Positions 31,795 to 44,290 of a stretch of 64,000 nt of DNA are shown here, in pieces. Below the pieces are notes generated by a model, which saw only the letters and a program-made list of their open reading frames with translations, was not told where the DNA came from and did not search any database. The stretch lies in contig WPIO01000021.1 of NCBI GenBank assembly GCA_009760855.2, positions 1,896,001-1,960,000 of the forward strand. Reading direction: 5' to 3'. Each line of letters opens with the position of its first letter. Positions within the stretch are counted from its first letter, which is position 1. The translations under genes were made by a program, and so were the position numbers. Source of the stretch: Cristatella mucedo. Lineage: Eukaryota; Bryozoa; Phylactolaemata; Cristatellidae.

Positions 31795-32205
31795 TCAGCC
31801 ATCCCAAATCCTGAATCCCCACTCGCAGGTCTACTGACCTCTCCAGATAAGATGGTCTTAATTGATACCGAAGTATTCAGCTAGGTTTGTTGGTCGCGAG
31901 AGTCACCATTTTTGCCATACCCTATTTCGTAGAGACCTCCGCGAGCTCTCTTTCTATCAGCATCTCCAATTTGAGGACACGTCACTCACTTTACGTCACG
32001 CTTCTTCATTACCTTGCTCCAGCCTAACTATCGAAAGACTTCCCAAATCCGGCTAGGAATCCTGCCAGCCACTTTTCTGACTCAACTGTGCTTCCAGACA
32101 ATGTTCGCATGCTCCCAAAAGCTAAAAATCACTCGCAACTGACGTCACTACACCCATTTGATTACTTTAAAAAAACAAACTAAAAAGTCACTTGTTCTAC
32201 CCAGC
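31795..32205 (+). repeat. worn LINE-like ORF end
   Basis: Reads FVGRESHHFCHT, then FCH-LFRRDLRELSF and a CTCCCAAAAGCTAAAAATCA stretch, following the order of the LINE-A ORF end at low similarity. An old copy or a related family. Confidence 0.45.
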
Positions 32206-34964
32206 ATCGTCTAGAATTGCGTAATTGGTCATTTGTAGCCAAATGCGGTCAAAGCTATAGAGGATATTCCTAAATATTGAATGTGCTTCCTTTACAGTAT
32301 AATACAATTCCTAAAAATGAATTAATTTCTATGAAGGCGGTATTACATGTTTCAGTGTTATTGTTATAACTCTTTTTACTTTGAGCAAAAATAATTGCGA
32401 CAGACTCCCATACTGTGGCTTTTGACGCTGAACCAAACTTTCGCAGTTTTTTGATGTATCTATTAAAGAGTTTCTTACTCAAAACACCGGAAAAGAATGG
32501 AAAGTGGTAGTCGAAGAGTCTTGACAGTACAGCAGAAGGTGTAGCACTGCTACAGGATTGCCAACAAATCTTTTAGCGGTTAAATAGTTTATTTACATAA
32601 TTATAAATATATTAATAATAATTAATAATTATAATTATAAATGCATGCATGTGGTTTTAGCAGTGCTAATTAGAGTTATTTCAGTTGCCGAGTCGCAGCA
32701 TTACCACTGCAAACCTTTAGGTTGGCTATTAGAAGCCAGTCCGTGGCCATCTTGTTTACTCCCAAAGACCAAGCCACTCGGCTGCAGCAGGGGACTTTTT
32801 TAGTTTGCAGCTGATTGTGGCAAGGACTCGTTAGTAAATTAGTGGCATTCTCGATTGCTGTCATGCACAGAAGTCATCGCTGCACCTGCATGTACCCGAG
32901 CTGCTAGGATTAGTTAGCCTACTCCGAGTTGCTGCCTGCAGTGATTTGCAGTAGCTAGGCCGTCCCTGTAGATGCGCTGCAGGATGAACGACCACTGAGC
33001 TCTCAAGACCTGTGATCGCTGGATGGGACCTGGATCGAGGGGCTAGGGTGTGTGGCTGGTACTACCTTGGTCCGGCTTTTTTTGCCCTGTATCCGTTGCG
33101 GACCGGCCAGTCGTCGCTCAGGTGTGGTTTTGGCGGCGAAGCCTTTTCAGTCGCCAATAGACGCACGGGCTGAATTCGCGGCTGCCAGAGCTAGTTGAAA
33201 TTATAGGCAACAGTGGCTCGGTCTCAGTGCCATTGTCAGACAGTAGTTGATGTCCTGTTAATGGCCAACACCATTTGAGTTCCATGCAGGCATGCTGCTC
33301 TATCAATGGCTATCGGCAGCCCATGGATTAGGTGCTTACACTCCTTGACCAAGTTAGTGTGTTCGAGTCCCGTCGTAAACGATTCATTATTGGCCACTTC
33401 AACTGACCACGATAGCCCAAACTTTTGGCACTTCTGCTGCTTCACAAACGAGGCAATGATTTGATCAGAAAACCTGTACTTTATCACGGAACTAGGTGAT
33501 GACAAGATAGGCACTGTAAGATCAGCAGCCCAACGTGCAAGGTGGTTCGGGCACCGACGAACGAGGCTTGAACCCATGCTCTAAAGGCAGAGCTTCTGCT
33601 AGGTGTCTATGGCGTGGACATGTTGAGGTCGCGGAGCTCGTGGGGGTAATCAGGCCAGTGGCACAGCTGGATTGGCAGTGGGTTGTAATGTATCTGTATA
33701 GCTGTAACCACACAAAGCCTGATCAACTAGAGAATTTTGTGGAAACTCGACAAAAACAGGACTTTAGTGGGCTGCTCCTGGTAGGGCTGCAGTTGAGCAT
33801 GGAGCCGGTTGGCTCACTGTCGAAATTTTTTGCAGGAGCCAAAGGTGTCTAGAGGGTGCATAGTGAGAAGAGCAAACAAAAGTGAGCTCCAGACGTTGCG
33901 ACACTGTGGCGGATGCAGTGCGTGCAAGCTAGGATGAAGGGAGGTGGAGCGCTTCGTGGGCGAGTAATCCTCGAGCAGTCAGTCAGAGCGCTCGATACCA
34001 TCGAGCATCGGACGGTGATCGGATGGTGATGCTCACAGGAGGAGAAGCCATTGCAGTGCTGCCGCAGCAATGGGCAATGGATGGGCAGAGAGCCTCAGGG
34101 TGTCATTAAGATTCAGGCTCTTTTTCAGAGCGTGCAGTTTTCACACGACTGGGCTGTAAGCTGCCAGTCAGCTGAGTTGCAGCCCTCAGCACCGTCTACA
34201 GTGGCTGGTCGCTTGTGCTGGTCTGCCTAGATCTGTGACCTGGCTGCCCGAGCAGCCGAGTGCTCCGACGGGGCAGTTGAGAGCCACACTACTGCAAAGG
34301 CTTTGAAATCCTTGCAGATGTCTTGGCAGAAATGCTGGCGCCCACCATCGGGCAGGTTGGTATGAAAGCTGCGCTTCTGGCTAGCCGAGTTAATTTTTCT
34401 GCTCTAGTTCTGAAAATGCCACTTTGTTGATCTGGTCAACTTTCAAACACAGCATCGTTCTCAGAACATACTGGGAAGCTGACAGGCCAAGCCGAGGCAA
34501 ATCAAAGCTCGGCAGCCTCCACAGCTGTCCAATGGTCGGTAAGTAGCTCTCAATCTAACCTCGACTCTTCGCTGTCGCAGGCTAAATGTGGGCTGTATGA
34601 ATCTGGTTTAATTATTGGACGTTCAATTAGGCCGCCTTGTGAGGGGGAGGCATGTAGACAGACCCAGCCAAGGCAGGCAGGCAGGCAGGTGGCAGGAGGA
34701 CTAGGTGATCTGAGCCAGTCGACGTCTCCTCGTGACACTCAGTTCAGGTAAAGTACCTAAATGAAAAATAATTCATACCTGAGAAAGCATTTTCGGAGAA
34801 CCATTTGGGTTGAAATATTATCATGTGAGCCAAATATTTACATGATAGTTGACTTATAGTTCATGTCAATTAACGAGCAAATTGTTTCCAGCAAGAGAAA
34901 CCCTAGCCTAGGACCACAGGGTACAGAATCGAAAACAAAAGATGAAATGAAACAAAAAAAGAGT
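32206..34964. other. no gene recognised
   Basis: 2.7 kb with several open frames on both strands (for example minus 33236-33577, plus 33535-33852), none with a known motif. 32880-34740 is GC-richer than its surroundings and could hold an old coding element. A (GGCA)n stretch of about 20 bp lies near 34673, and a TAAT-rich stretch near 32590-32645. Confidence 0.35.
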
Positions 34965-36060
34965 CTCGCCACGGTGGGTTGTGCGGGTCAGCATAATATA
35001 CTTATTCTGCATCCGTTGTTCAACCGGCAGCCATTAAGGGCTTTCAGCAAAGGTAAACAATGGTCAAACCTCTGGGATTTATAAACTAGCCTTGCAGCTG
35101 CATTCATAGCCAGCTGCAGCGACCTGGCGGCATTTTCGGTAACTCGGGCAAAAAAGAATTACAATAATCTAGCTGAGACCAAACCACGGAGCTAGATAAC
35201 TTTTGTGCAAGCCACTGTTGAAGACCGTTTCTCATTTTAGATAGCGTTCGGACAATATTAGCTGGGGAAGCAGTATTCCTAACGAATCTTTCAAAATATA
35301 GATATAGGCAGCTGTCAGAGACGGCACCTAAATTTTGAGCATATGGTGATGGTCTCACAACATTATCACCAGTTAAAAGAGCAAAGCGTTCTAGTCCAGC
35401 CAAACGATATGAGTGTCCAATGATAAGCACTTCAGTTTTATCATTGTTTAGTTTAAGAAAATTTGCCTACATCCAGGATCGAACGTCTGCAATGCAAGCA
35501 TCTAGTTTAACTGTCGCTACAACAGATTACGACGGTTTAAATGAGTAACACAGCATATCGTCAGTATAAAAGTGATAGCATTTGCCGTCAGCCCAAATAA
35601 ATTTTCCCAGAGGTTGAGTTTAAATTGAGAACAAAAAATGACTGAGGACGGACCCTAGTGGAATTACACAAGTGACTGGTCTGGTGGATGGGAGCTGACA
35701 CCCATACGCCAAGGATTGAACGTGATCGGACAAGTATGACTTAGAACTCGCCAGTGCCTCGTCAGCCAGACCAATCATTATTCTTAATCTTTCAGGTAGG
35801 ATATCGTGATCAATAGTGTCGAAGGCAGCTGATAGATACGGGAGCTCTAGAGCAGGGACATTCCCATCTTCGTTACTTCGTGGGATGACATTGTTTACGC
35901 GCAGGAAAGCAGTTTCAGTGGCTTAGTGTCAGCTGAATCCTGACTGAAATTGAACTGAAATTTATTCATTTCAATGCGTGCTAAAAGCTGCTCAGCGTCA
36001 AATTTTTCAAGAATATAAAAAAGAGGTATCGGTCTAAGGATGATGAACATGAAAGACTAG
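34965..36060 (-). mobile_element. LINE family B copy with RT region
   Basis: Minus strand: RT part with AFDTIDHDIL, then a YTDD version of the catalytic motif (HFYTDDM), NFLKLNNDKTEVLIIGHSYR and LSSSVVWSQLDYCNSFLPEL. Several stops interrupt it. Both ends are truncated, with no 3' tail. Confidence 0.82.
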
Positions 36061-36164
36061 GGTACAACTCCCCCCCTTTGTTTTAGAAAAGCATAACAAA
36101 ATCAGCTATGACATTAGACAAAGGGGGCTTTGCGGAGGCGCGAATGAGCAAATTTCAATAATAA

Positions 36165-36905
36165 TATTAATACATTTATATTGAGCCCTCAAAGAAATCA
36201 ATATCTTTCTAGGCACTTATTTACTTCGAAGTGAGCTTGATCGAATGGTTAATGATAGCATGCCCAATGACAACGAGCACAACATGGTTAGAGGTGAAAC
36301 GCACAGGGTCAGCGTGCAAATATTGTTAGCGGGAGCATGTACAGCGTCAGCACTCATAAGCATACAAAGAACGAATCCCAGGGACCAACTGAATGTTGTA
36401 ATAAATAGATGTATATCTAGCTTCTTTTTTTAATGTGGTCTGTTCAGGTGATGTTGTGACGCCAGTTTGGAAGTTAGATCCAGACTTTGGGAGCGTACCA
36501 ACTAAAGGCTCAGTCAGAGAATTAAAGGGTCGTAAGAGGCATTGGTAACGATTAGATTCTGAAAAGTGGGTAGGACGATACTAAGCCTGGTAGGGGAGTT
36601 GATATTATAGGTAGGCTGGACCCAAAGAATAAAGGAACCTAAAACTGAGTGACAATACCTTGAAGTCGATGTTTTGCTTGCTTGGTAGCCAATGCAGGCT
36701 GGAGAAAATGGTGTGATGAGGCAACTGTGACTCTCACGACAGACAAGCCAACTGCAGTTTGCATCAACCATAAGCACCCGATTTCAACAGCCAGTAGGCT
36801 AGCAATCAGAGAGTTACTGAAGTCGAAACGGGATGTTTCAAAACGTTTTTCAGCGAAGAAGGCTGACATAATTTCGGCTGAGCCGCTAATATCCGGGGAA
36901 TAAGA
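36165..36905 (-). mobile_element. LINE family A copy (worn)
   Basis: Minus strand ends in the hairpin and ATT tail. Upstream it reads CRESHSCLITPFSPACIGYQA-type ORF sequence in shifted frames. Confidence 0.75.
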
Positions 36906-37143
36906 TCTCTAGGAATTGGCCGGCAAGTTACATACTGTCATATGCTTGCTGACACTGTGCATGCTGCCTCTGAAGATATTTGCATACTGATCCTGTGCAT
37001 GTCACCTCTAACTATATTATTCTTGTTGAAATTTTGCATGCCATTACAAACTATATGACCATACTTCCTTTAGAGCATATGAAAAGTGTCTAGAAAGGGA
37101 TTAAGTTCTCGAGGGGCACTATGCCAATATATTATTATTATTA
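36906..37143 (+). repeat. LINE family A 3' UTR, opposite orientation
   Basis: Starts directly where the minus-strand copy ends: GCTTGCTGACACTGTGCATG, then the worn hairpin and a TATTATTATTAT tail. Confidence 0.75.
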
Positions 37144-37469
37144 TAAAAGGTGCCACTTGGGCAACCAACTGCTCATGAAACTGAGACAAAATAGGTTATC
37201 CTGCAAACATTATCGCTAACCGGATTTTAAGCAATAATCTATCATCGCTGCTTATTACATCAAACCGATCGTGGGGCTTTAGTATTGCAATATTGTAGAG
37301 TGCTTCACTGCTGTGATTAACAGCTGTAACATTAAAAATATCACAGCTAGTGATTACCTGCATCTCAATGCACAGTAGGTGCCGTACAAGCAATGTGGGT
37401 AATTGTAGCCGACATAGGCTGAACTCAATGGGCAGTCTCGATAGGAAAACTGGCTAATTCAGAGCTAAC
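37144..37469. other. no gene recognised
   Basis: AT-rich spacer between two LINE copies. Confidence 0.4.
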
Positions 37470-38545
37470 TTAAAGAATCTTGATCATCGCCAGTGAGTGA
37501 TGGTAAAGACTCAGCTGTATTTGTCATTGAAACCGTCGGACACTGCTGCAGAAGCTGAGAAACCGAATGCTTGCCTTGCCGAAATTCGATCCTGGATGTC
37601 GGAAAACTTCTTGAAATTAAATGATGATAAAACCGAACTGCTGCTCATAGGACACCCTAAGCGTGTGGCTGGATTGAAAGCCTCTGCTCTTCTAATAGGT
37701 GATGCTATTGTGCTACCATCACCACGTACTCGAAATTTAGGTGTCGTTTTTGACTGCTGCCTTAATTTTTAAAGCTTCATTCAGAAGGCTGCTTCTACAG
37801 CTAGTCATCACGTGCGATCCCTATCCAAGATTAGGAGCTGTCTTTCACAGTGGCTTGTAAACAATTTAACTAGCTCCATAGTTCTGCCTCAGCTTGATTA
37901 TTTTAATTCCCTTTTGGTTGGGCCACCAGAGAAAGCAACTAGGCCATTGCAGCTGACTATGAATATGGCTGCAAGGCTAGTCTTCAAGTCCCAGAGGTTT
38001 TACCACGTGTCTCCTTTACTGAAAGAGCTAGGATGAATGCCGGTTGAGCAATGGATACAGAGCAAAGTTCTAACGCTGACCCACAAGGCCCGCCACTGCT
38101 TGGCTCCTTCGTACCTAGCTGAACTGCGGCGCCAGTTTCAGCCTCCTCATGCCCCCAGGCACTGTATGGACCATACATTAACTGTTCTATTTCTCCTCTA
38201 AAAGACCGTTGGCGACAGTAGCTTTAGCTCTGCAGGTCCTAGACTGTGGAAATCGCTTCCACGATTCTTACGCAACGTTAACGACTCTCCTGCTGTCGAT
38301 TATGGCACATTATTTTCAGAAGTCCTGAGCTGCTACTTCCATGCTACTCACTACCTCAACTGCTCTTCGGACTCTGCTATGCTTCCAACTTTCTCTTCGT
38401 TGCGTGCGATGAGGTCTGTTGGCTACCGAATGCATACCGAAAGCCGCTTAGGCTGTGAGTGAGATACAAAACTATCGTTCGTAACACCCACATGGTCTTT
38501 ATGACTTTGTGGAGTTACAGACGGACATGCATGCATACATACAAG
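37470..38545 (+). mobile_element. LINE family B, longest well-kept copy
   Basis: Encodes TQLYLSLKPSDTAAEAEKPN, NFLKLNDDKTELLLIGHPKR, then LPQLDYFNSLLVGPPEKATR and AGPRLWKSLPRFLR. A few stops separate the frames. It ends with the GTAACACCCACATGGTC stem-loop and a CATACATACA tail. The YADD motif lies just upstream of the truncation. Confidence 0.87.
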
Positions 38546-39564
38546 GGTTGAGGGGTATAGAGACGCAGGACGGATTTGTATGCAGCATCCTGTGAAGTTT
38601 TAATACTATCATCCTTGTCTCGTGAAATAGAAAATATCCAGCGGCTTCGGACGTTCTAATCAAGCGTATAATGTGATGACATGGACTAAATGCACATATA
38701 AGTTTTCTTTTAGTAATTTGTAAAGCGCTTGAATAGAGATTGAGTTCTCTTATTCCACTGCACGAAAGGCAATATTATTTCTATGTTGATCCGGTCCCCA
38801 CGAATAAGCTTGGTGGATTGCTTTACCCATTGAGAAATAAAATTTCGCTTTGTTACGTCTCCATCTTTAGAGTATAGATGATGGCTATGAAATGTGAAAC
38901 CGTATGATTGATTATCTGTTGGGTAGCCATGCTGCTGTCTCAAAAAGCTAAGAAATAGTCAACAGAAAACTAATGTTTGTTGTTGAAGATTGGCTATTGG
39001 CGCTCTCAGAACAAGTGCTGCAAGTAGTAGGTACGTCTCAGACACCAATATCCAACCAGAACAAGAATCGCGAGGCAGATAGATAGTCAAATCATGTGAC
39101 CACTTGGTGCCCAAATGTATCCCGATTACAATACTGCCTTTAGTTGTACAGGGAGACCATTGTAGTTCAAATATTTTTTTGAAGTTTCTGAACTACCTCG
39201 AAAATAAAGGCAGCGATAAGCTATTAACAACAAACGATTGATTGGACTCAAATTTGCTGTCTGGGTCAGTTAATCTGACTCTTAAGCAATGCTAATTTTG
39301 TATTCCCCATGGATATAATTAGAGGTGCTCTATGGATCCGAATTTGTCTACGAACGTTAGGAGCTGTTAAAAGTCAACGTATTGGCTGACCTTAAGCTAA
39401 TAAAAGGACTTTTCAGCTGCTAAAAACCATCAGAAAGGCCATGAGTTAGGAAAGAGCCACAAGTCCTTGTCAAAATGGCTGCAGGTAAGGCTTCCTCTAA
39501 TGTTTAAATGTCACCATGTCTCTGCTCGTCATCTGTGAATGCTTAGACCACTAGTATGTCGGCA
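38546..39564. other. no gene; LINE-A hairpin remnant at 38712-38752
   Basis: TTGTAAAGCGCTTGAATAGA, then GAGTTCTCTT is a worn terminal hairpin. Otherwise nothing recognised. Confidence 0.5.
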
Positions 39565-39722
39565 GAAATAAATCCCAGTGGATTATTCATTTCGTTTGTT
39601 TTTCAAGCATGATTTTACTTAACATTCAATTGCATTTCACTTTACAGCAAATGTAAAGTGCCTAGAGAGAGATTAAGTTCTCTGAGGGCGCTTTATCAAG
39701 TGAATTATTATTATTATTATCC
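39565..39722 (+). repeat. LINE family A 3' UTR and tail
   Basis: Fresh-looking: CAGCAAATGTAAAGTGCCTA, the hairpin, GGCGCTTTATCAAGTG and an ATT repeat. Confidence 0.85.
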
Positions 39723-39859
39723 TTGCGGCAACATAATTTCAGCTGAGTCAATAGAGCGTTGGGATGAGGTCTTCATCATTCGGGTTCAACACAATCCCAT
39801 GTTACTGCAAAAATCGTGCAGCTGGCAAACGTAAGGCAAAAGTGAGCCCGCGTGTTAGC

Positions 39860-40550
39860 GAAATTATCAGCTTACTGGCCTACCAGCATGTGCGATCAGG
39901 CGATTGCAGCTGGTGCAAAACTCTGCAGCTAGGCTTGTCTGTCGTGAGCGTCGCAGTTGCCACATTACTCCACTTCTCGCCGACCTGCACTGGCTACCAG
40001 TCAAGCAAGGGATTGACTTCAAGGTTTTGTCGCTCACTTTTAGGTCCCTTCATTCTATGGCTCCAGCCTATCTCTCAGATCTACTCCCCCCATTAGGCCA
40101 AGCATCGTACCACCCGCTTTTCGGAATCCAACAGTCTACAAATATATCGTACAAACCTTAAATCCTTTGGAGACCGTGCATTTAGTTCATATGCTCCCAA
40201 AGCCTGGAACTCTCTCCCGACCTGCGTCAGAACATCCCCTGACCTGACCACATTTAAAAGGAACCTAAAAACACACCTATTTAGGACAGCATTTAGTGGG
40301 TCCCTGTGATTCATCCTTCATGTGCTTATGCGTGCTGACACTGTGCATGCTGCCACTAACCACATTTGCATGCTGACCCTGTGCATGTCACCCCTAACCA
40401 TATTATTCATTGTGTTTGTTTTTCAAGCATGATTTTACTTACCATTCAATTGCATTTCCCTTTGCAGCAATTGCAAAGCGCCTATAAAGAGATTAAGTTC
40501 TCTGAAGGCGCTTTATCAAGTACATTATTATTAATAATTTTATTATTATC
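39860..40550 (+). mobile_element. LINE family A, 5'-truncated copy
   Basis: Encodes [20 protein letters not shown]-type sequence, LHWLPVKQGIDFKVLSLTFR and [15 protein letters not shown]. It ends with hairpin and tail. Nearly the same 3' UTR as the copy at 39565-39722, so two insertions lie in tandem. Confidence 0.87.
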
Positions 40551-42089
40551 ATAGACACAGTCTGTCGATGTACTTATCACCGACATGAGCATGAAAAATT
40601 AATTATGTAGCCATGCTCACAGCTTTTGAAAATGGCCTGAAGCTCAGATAAACTATTCGGAATAGCGTTTTGTAAGTCTTTCATTGGGGAAACTTCAATA
40701 GACTTGTTAATTTTAAAGCGAAAAAGGCACCGAAGCTTCGCAAGAATCGATCATTCTAAATGCCAAATAAGATCTCTATGATTCAGTCTTCGGAAAGATG
40801 TCGATCAAGAAAACTGGGATCAGATTATAACTAGGTTCACTAGTAGGACCAAATTTAGTCAGATTACTGAATTTAATACCTTGCTACTAACAAGAATAGG
40901 GTGAAGCTCAACAATGATCTATAATATTGCTGGGAGAGTGAAAGTTCACTAACAAACAAACAATCATGAGTCCGTTCACAAATTTTTATTTAACTTAAGC
41001 TCTCTAGGTTGCGTAACTTCTAAGTTAAATGTGGTTAAATCTTGGTTACAGCATATCAATAAGCTTAATTTTATGTTCGTTAGATTAAAGATGGTGATCG
41101 GCACCTTGTACTGAAAGATGACTCTCAGCATAACTTCCCCTGGATGCCACTGTCTTATATTAATTGGGAAAGAACCGATTAAGTGCAACACTTTTCTATA
41201 AAACCAAGCCTACTAAGAATGCTGGTACCAAGAAACAGGATAGGTGACAAAGCCACACTTGACGGCCAATACCTATAATTTATTCCAAGAATAATATGCA
41301 GGTTTCCCAATGCTCTTATCACTCACGAGCTTTTTTTGTAATATAGTTTCTAACATAAATTGAACTTAATTGAGTACTTCATTCAATTTAACACAAAATT
41401 CCAATTTATGAATGATTTATAACTCATTCGGGGTATTTCAAATAGAGCTATCTAAAAAATGACGCGAAAATTCTTAGATTCTTTTGTAGTTTAAATAATT
41501 CACACAACATCTATTGCTTCTATTCAATTTATTGTCTTCTTTAATGGAAATGATTAAATGCCTATTCCTGACGCTATTGAAGATTGCGCCTTATTTTGCG
41601 AAGCTGCTCCTGGAAATGGTCCTAGAGTGGTCAGCCAAATTAAAGTGTAATGGACGTGGAACCTTCAATCTAGGCGCGACGTATTGCCATGTCTCTTATT
41701 TTCGAAGGAACTTTCCTTGATGTCAAAGCACACTCCAGAGAGTCGTTAGCAGATGCATTCAATTTGGCACGACCCTGTATTACAATGGACTCATCCTTGG
41801 GTAAATACTCTTTCTATTGCGACAGTAAAGGTGATGTTTTACCTTAATTCGCTAAGCACAAGCTTCTTACAAAATATGTTGGTGCTTAATCAATCACGCA
41901 GGCAGAAATCCCCTAAAAAATTGTTGCAAAAACTGCTACTGGTACTGCTTTAGCCATAGCTATTTAGCGAATGATGTTGGAAGCAAGAACACAAAGTTTC
42001 CATAGCTTCTAAGATTATCAGGAATAGATATGACAAGCGTCATGCGTCGATGCAGAATTTGGGGCTGAAATATATGCAACTTCAAGATA

Positions 42090-42140
<51 letters not shown>

Positions 42141-42860
42141 TATATATCGCAGGGTATCTCGCTCCAATTCAGGTTAAGTCTAATAGTTATAATACGATGC
42201 TTGTATGGAGCCCTAGGAGTAATAAATCTCAATACCAGCTGTAAAAAACTCATGCAAGAGATACACCCTCAAAGGGTTATCAAAATGCTTAGTATCAAGC
42301 TTGCAGAAAGAAAACTATTAGCAGGCCTATTTTGCAAACTCATCTGGCTAGTAAAATTACCGCGATCCTAATATTTGCGATTTTCCTTAGATTACAAGAT
42401 GACAACTTGAAAATTGAGAAAATGTGCTCATTTATGGATACATTGTTCCGGAAGAGTATTTATATTAAACATCGATGTCACGGAATTCACCCTGGCGAAC
42501 CAATCTTCACCGTTTCGTCTTCCAACTTTTGGATAGCCAATTATTCGCACTTAAATATTAGGTTGGTCTTACCATCGCTAAAATTCAGGAAGTTTGTCAT
42601 CCAAATAGAAATATCGCTGACTACGACACCAAAGAAATTATGCAATCATCTGAATAGCATCCTCAGGGAGTCAAACTGTTTAAACAGGGAGCCAGGCTTT
42701 GAAGGTTACAATTGACACAGCTGATTGTCGGCTAATAAATTGTAGATACCTTGGGTTTGACGATGTCATCAGCCAGAATAAGAGTTTTGACGGTGAAATG
42801 AAGAAGGTGAAATAACGATACTTAAGGGACGTGGTAATTAAATGACTACCTAGATGGCCA
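40551..42860. other. no gene recognised; TA microsatellite at 42089-42138
   Basis: AT-rich, low-complexity in places. Open frames such as 42332-42715 have AT-rich codon use and no motif. Confidence 0.45.
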
Positions 42861-42994
42861 AATGTCTTTCGCATCTACACTCTGACATGTCACTCACGGT
42901 AAGGACTTAACATAGTTATGCAGTATAAAATGGCTTTCGTATCTACATTCTGACATGTCACTCTGAGTAAGGACTTAACCTAGTTTAGCAGTAT
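42861..42994 (+). repeat. 68-bp tandem duplication
   Basis: Two adjacent units, the second starting at 42929, share ATCTACA-TCTGACATGTCACT and AAGGACTTAAC with about 10 differences. Confidence 0.85.
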
Positions 42995-43179
42995 ATTATA
43001 CAGGCCTGGGCTCGTAGAGAGCCACGCCTGAAGGATCTGCTTGTCCGTACAGGAGTACTAGCAGAGAGGCCCTATCCTGATCTTCATTGTTTATAAAGTC
43101 GAAACAGAGCAATTTGAGTGGAATGGCCGGCTCAAAACAGCGATTAGAGCTTGTTAGCAAGATCTGATAGAATAATAAA

Positions 43180-43435
43180 GGCCACTTAGTTGCAGGACTA
43201 TAACTGCTTAGCCATACCTCAAAAGAGCCTCAAAACCGTTGGAGACCGTGCCTTTACTTCATATGCTCCCAGAGCTTATAACTCACTACTGACGCACATC
43301 AGAAGGTCCCCTGACATGACGACATTTAAAAGGAAGCTTAAAACGCACCTGATTATTACAGCATTTGATTGGTCTTTGTGATTCGTTCTTCGTGTGCATG
43401 TACCTTCTTACACTATGCCTGCTGGTTGCAGATGT
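43180..43435 (+). mobile_element. LINE family A-related copy (subfamily)
   Basis: Encodes TVGDRAFTSYAPRAYNSLLT and DMTTFKRKLKTHLI. The 3' UTR differs from family A (GTGCATGTACCTTCTTACAC, then GTTACAACC) and has no ATT hairpin, as in the copy at 3690-4167. Confidence 0.75.
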
Positions 43436-43637
43436 TACAACCAATAATAAATAAATAAATAATAAATCCTAACTGATTAAACAGCCTCTTTTTGTATAGC
43501 GACAGAAGAGTCTTTACGGCTATCACCACCGCTTGCAGTGGCGATACAGAATCGCCCACCACAGGAATCGAACCCACGACCTCGGGACCGAGGTCGTGAA
43601 AGCAACCACCTTACCTAGTGTGCCATCGCGGCCCATT
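43436..43637 (-). mobile_element. tRNA-derived SINE, copy 5
   Basis: Minus-strand copy with A/T-rich tail at 43436-43466, an intact B box (GGAATCGAACCCACGACCTC on the + strand) and the full palindromic arm. It lies directly after the 3' end of a LINE copy. Confidence 0.88.
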
Positions 43638-43664
43638 TAGTAATGCTTCTTATACAACATAGGT

Positions 43665-43735
43665 ATAGTACATAGAAAGAGATTTAGTTCTCTAAAGGTG
43701 CTATATATGTATTTTTTATTGCTATCATAAGAAAG
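43665..43735 (+). repeat. worn LINE family A tail
   Basis: ATAGAAAGAGATTTAGTTCT, then TTTTTTATTGCTATC. The outer hairpin arms are mutated. Confidence 0.6.
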
Positions 43736-43837
43736 ATTTGCTGATCGACAGTATCAAAAGCTGTGAAAGATTTAGCTAAAAACAAAGATACTCTGCCTAA
43801 ATCTGAATATTCGTATGAAGATTGTTATGCACTCTTG

Positions 43838-43970
43838 TGTGTAATGTATCTCCGTCTGTAACTCCACAAAGTCATAAAGACCACGTGGGTGTTACGCAGG
43901 AGAGTTTTGTATAGCACACTCACAGCCTAAGCGGCTTTTGGTACGCATTCTGTAGCCAACAGGTTATCAA
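43838..43970 (-). repeat. LINE family B 3' end
   Basis: Reversed stem-loop GTAACTCCACAAAGTCATAA, then GTGGGTGTTACGCAGGAGAG and the last codons. 133 bp only. Confidence 0.8.
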
Positions 43971-44204
43971 TGCTGAGTTCATCGAGTGATAAACTAATGC
44001 AAGTTGAGTGAAAATATTTGATTAGGTTCGCAGTATTGATATCAAAGTTCGGCTGTTCTGCCGCTACTTATTTAAGTGTCTTTGATGAGAACTTAATCAA
44101 CAGACCAGCAACGCTGATCAATAGCCCGCAAGTTAATAAGATTTCAAGCCTTTAAACTAGTCAAGACAATGAGTTACTGCCTGCATAGTTAATCCATGTG
44201 GCAG
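43971..44204. other. no gene recognised
   Basis: Short spacer with no motif. Confidence 0.4.
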
Positions 44205-44290
44205 AATAATAATAAAAACAATAATACACTTGATCAAGCAATATCAGAAAACTTGATCTCTTTCTAGGCGCTTTACATTTCCTGCAAAGG
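44205..44290 (-). repeat. LINE family A tail
   Basis: Reversed ATT tail and TTGATCTCTTTCTAGGCGCT hairpin arm. Confidence 0.72.

Noticed and set aside
33330-33390. tRNA gene around GTGTTCGAGTCCCGTC
   Set aside because: Only the B-box-like word fits; the acceptor and D arms do not pair.
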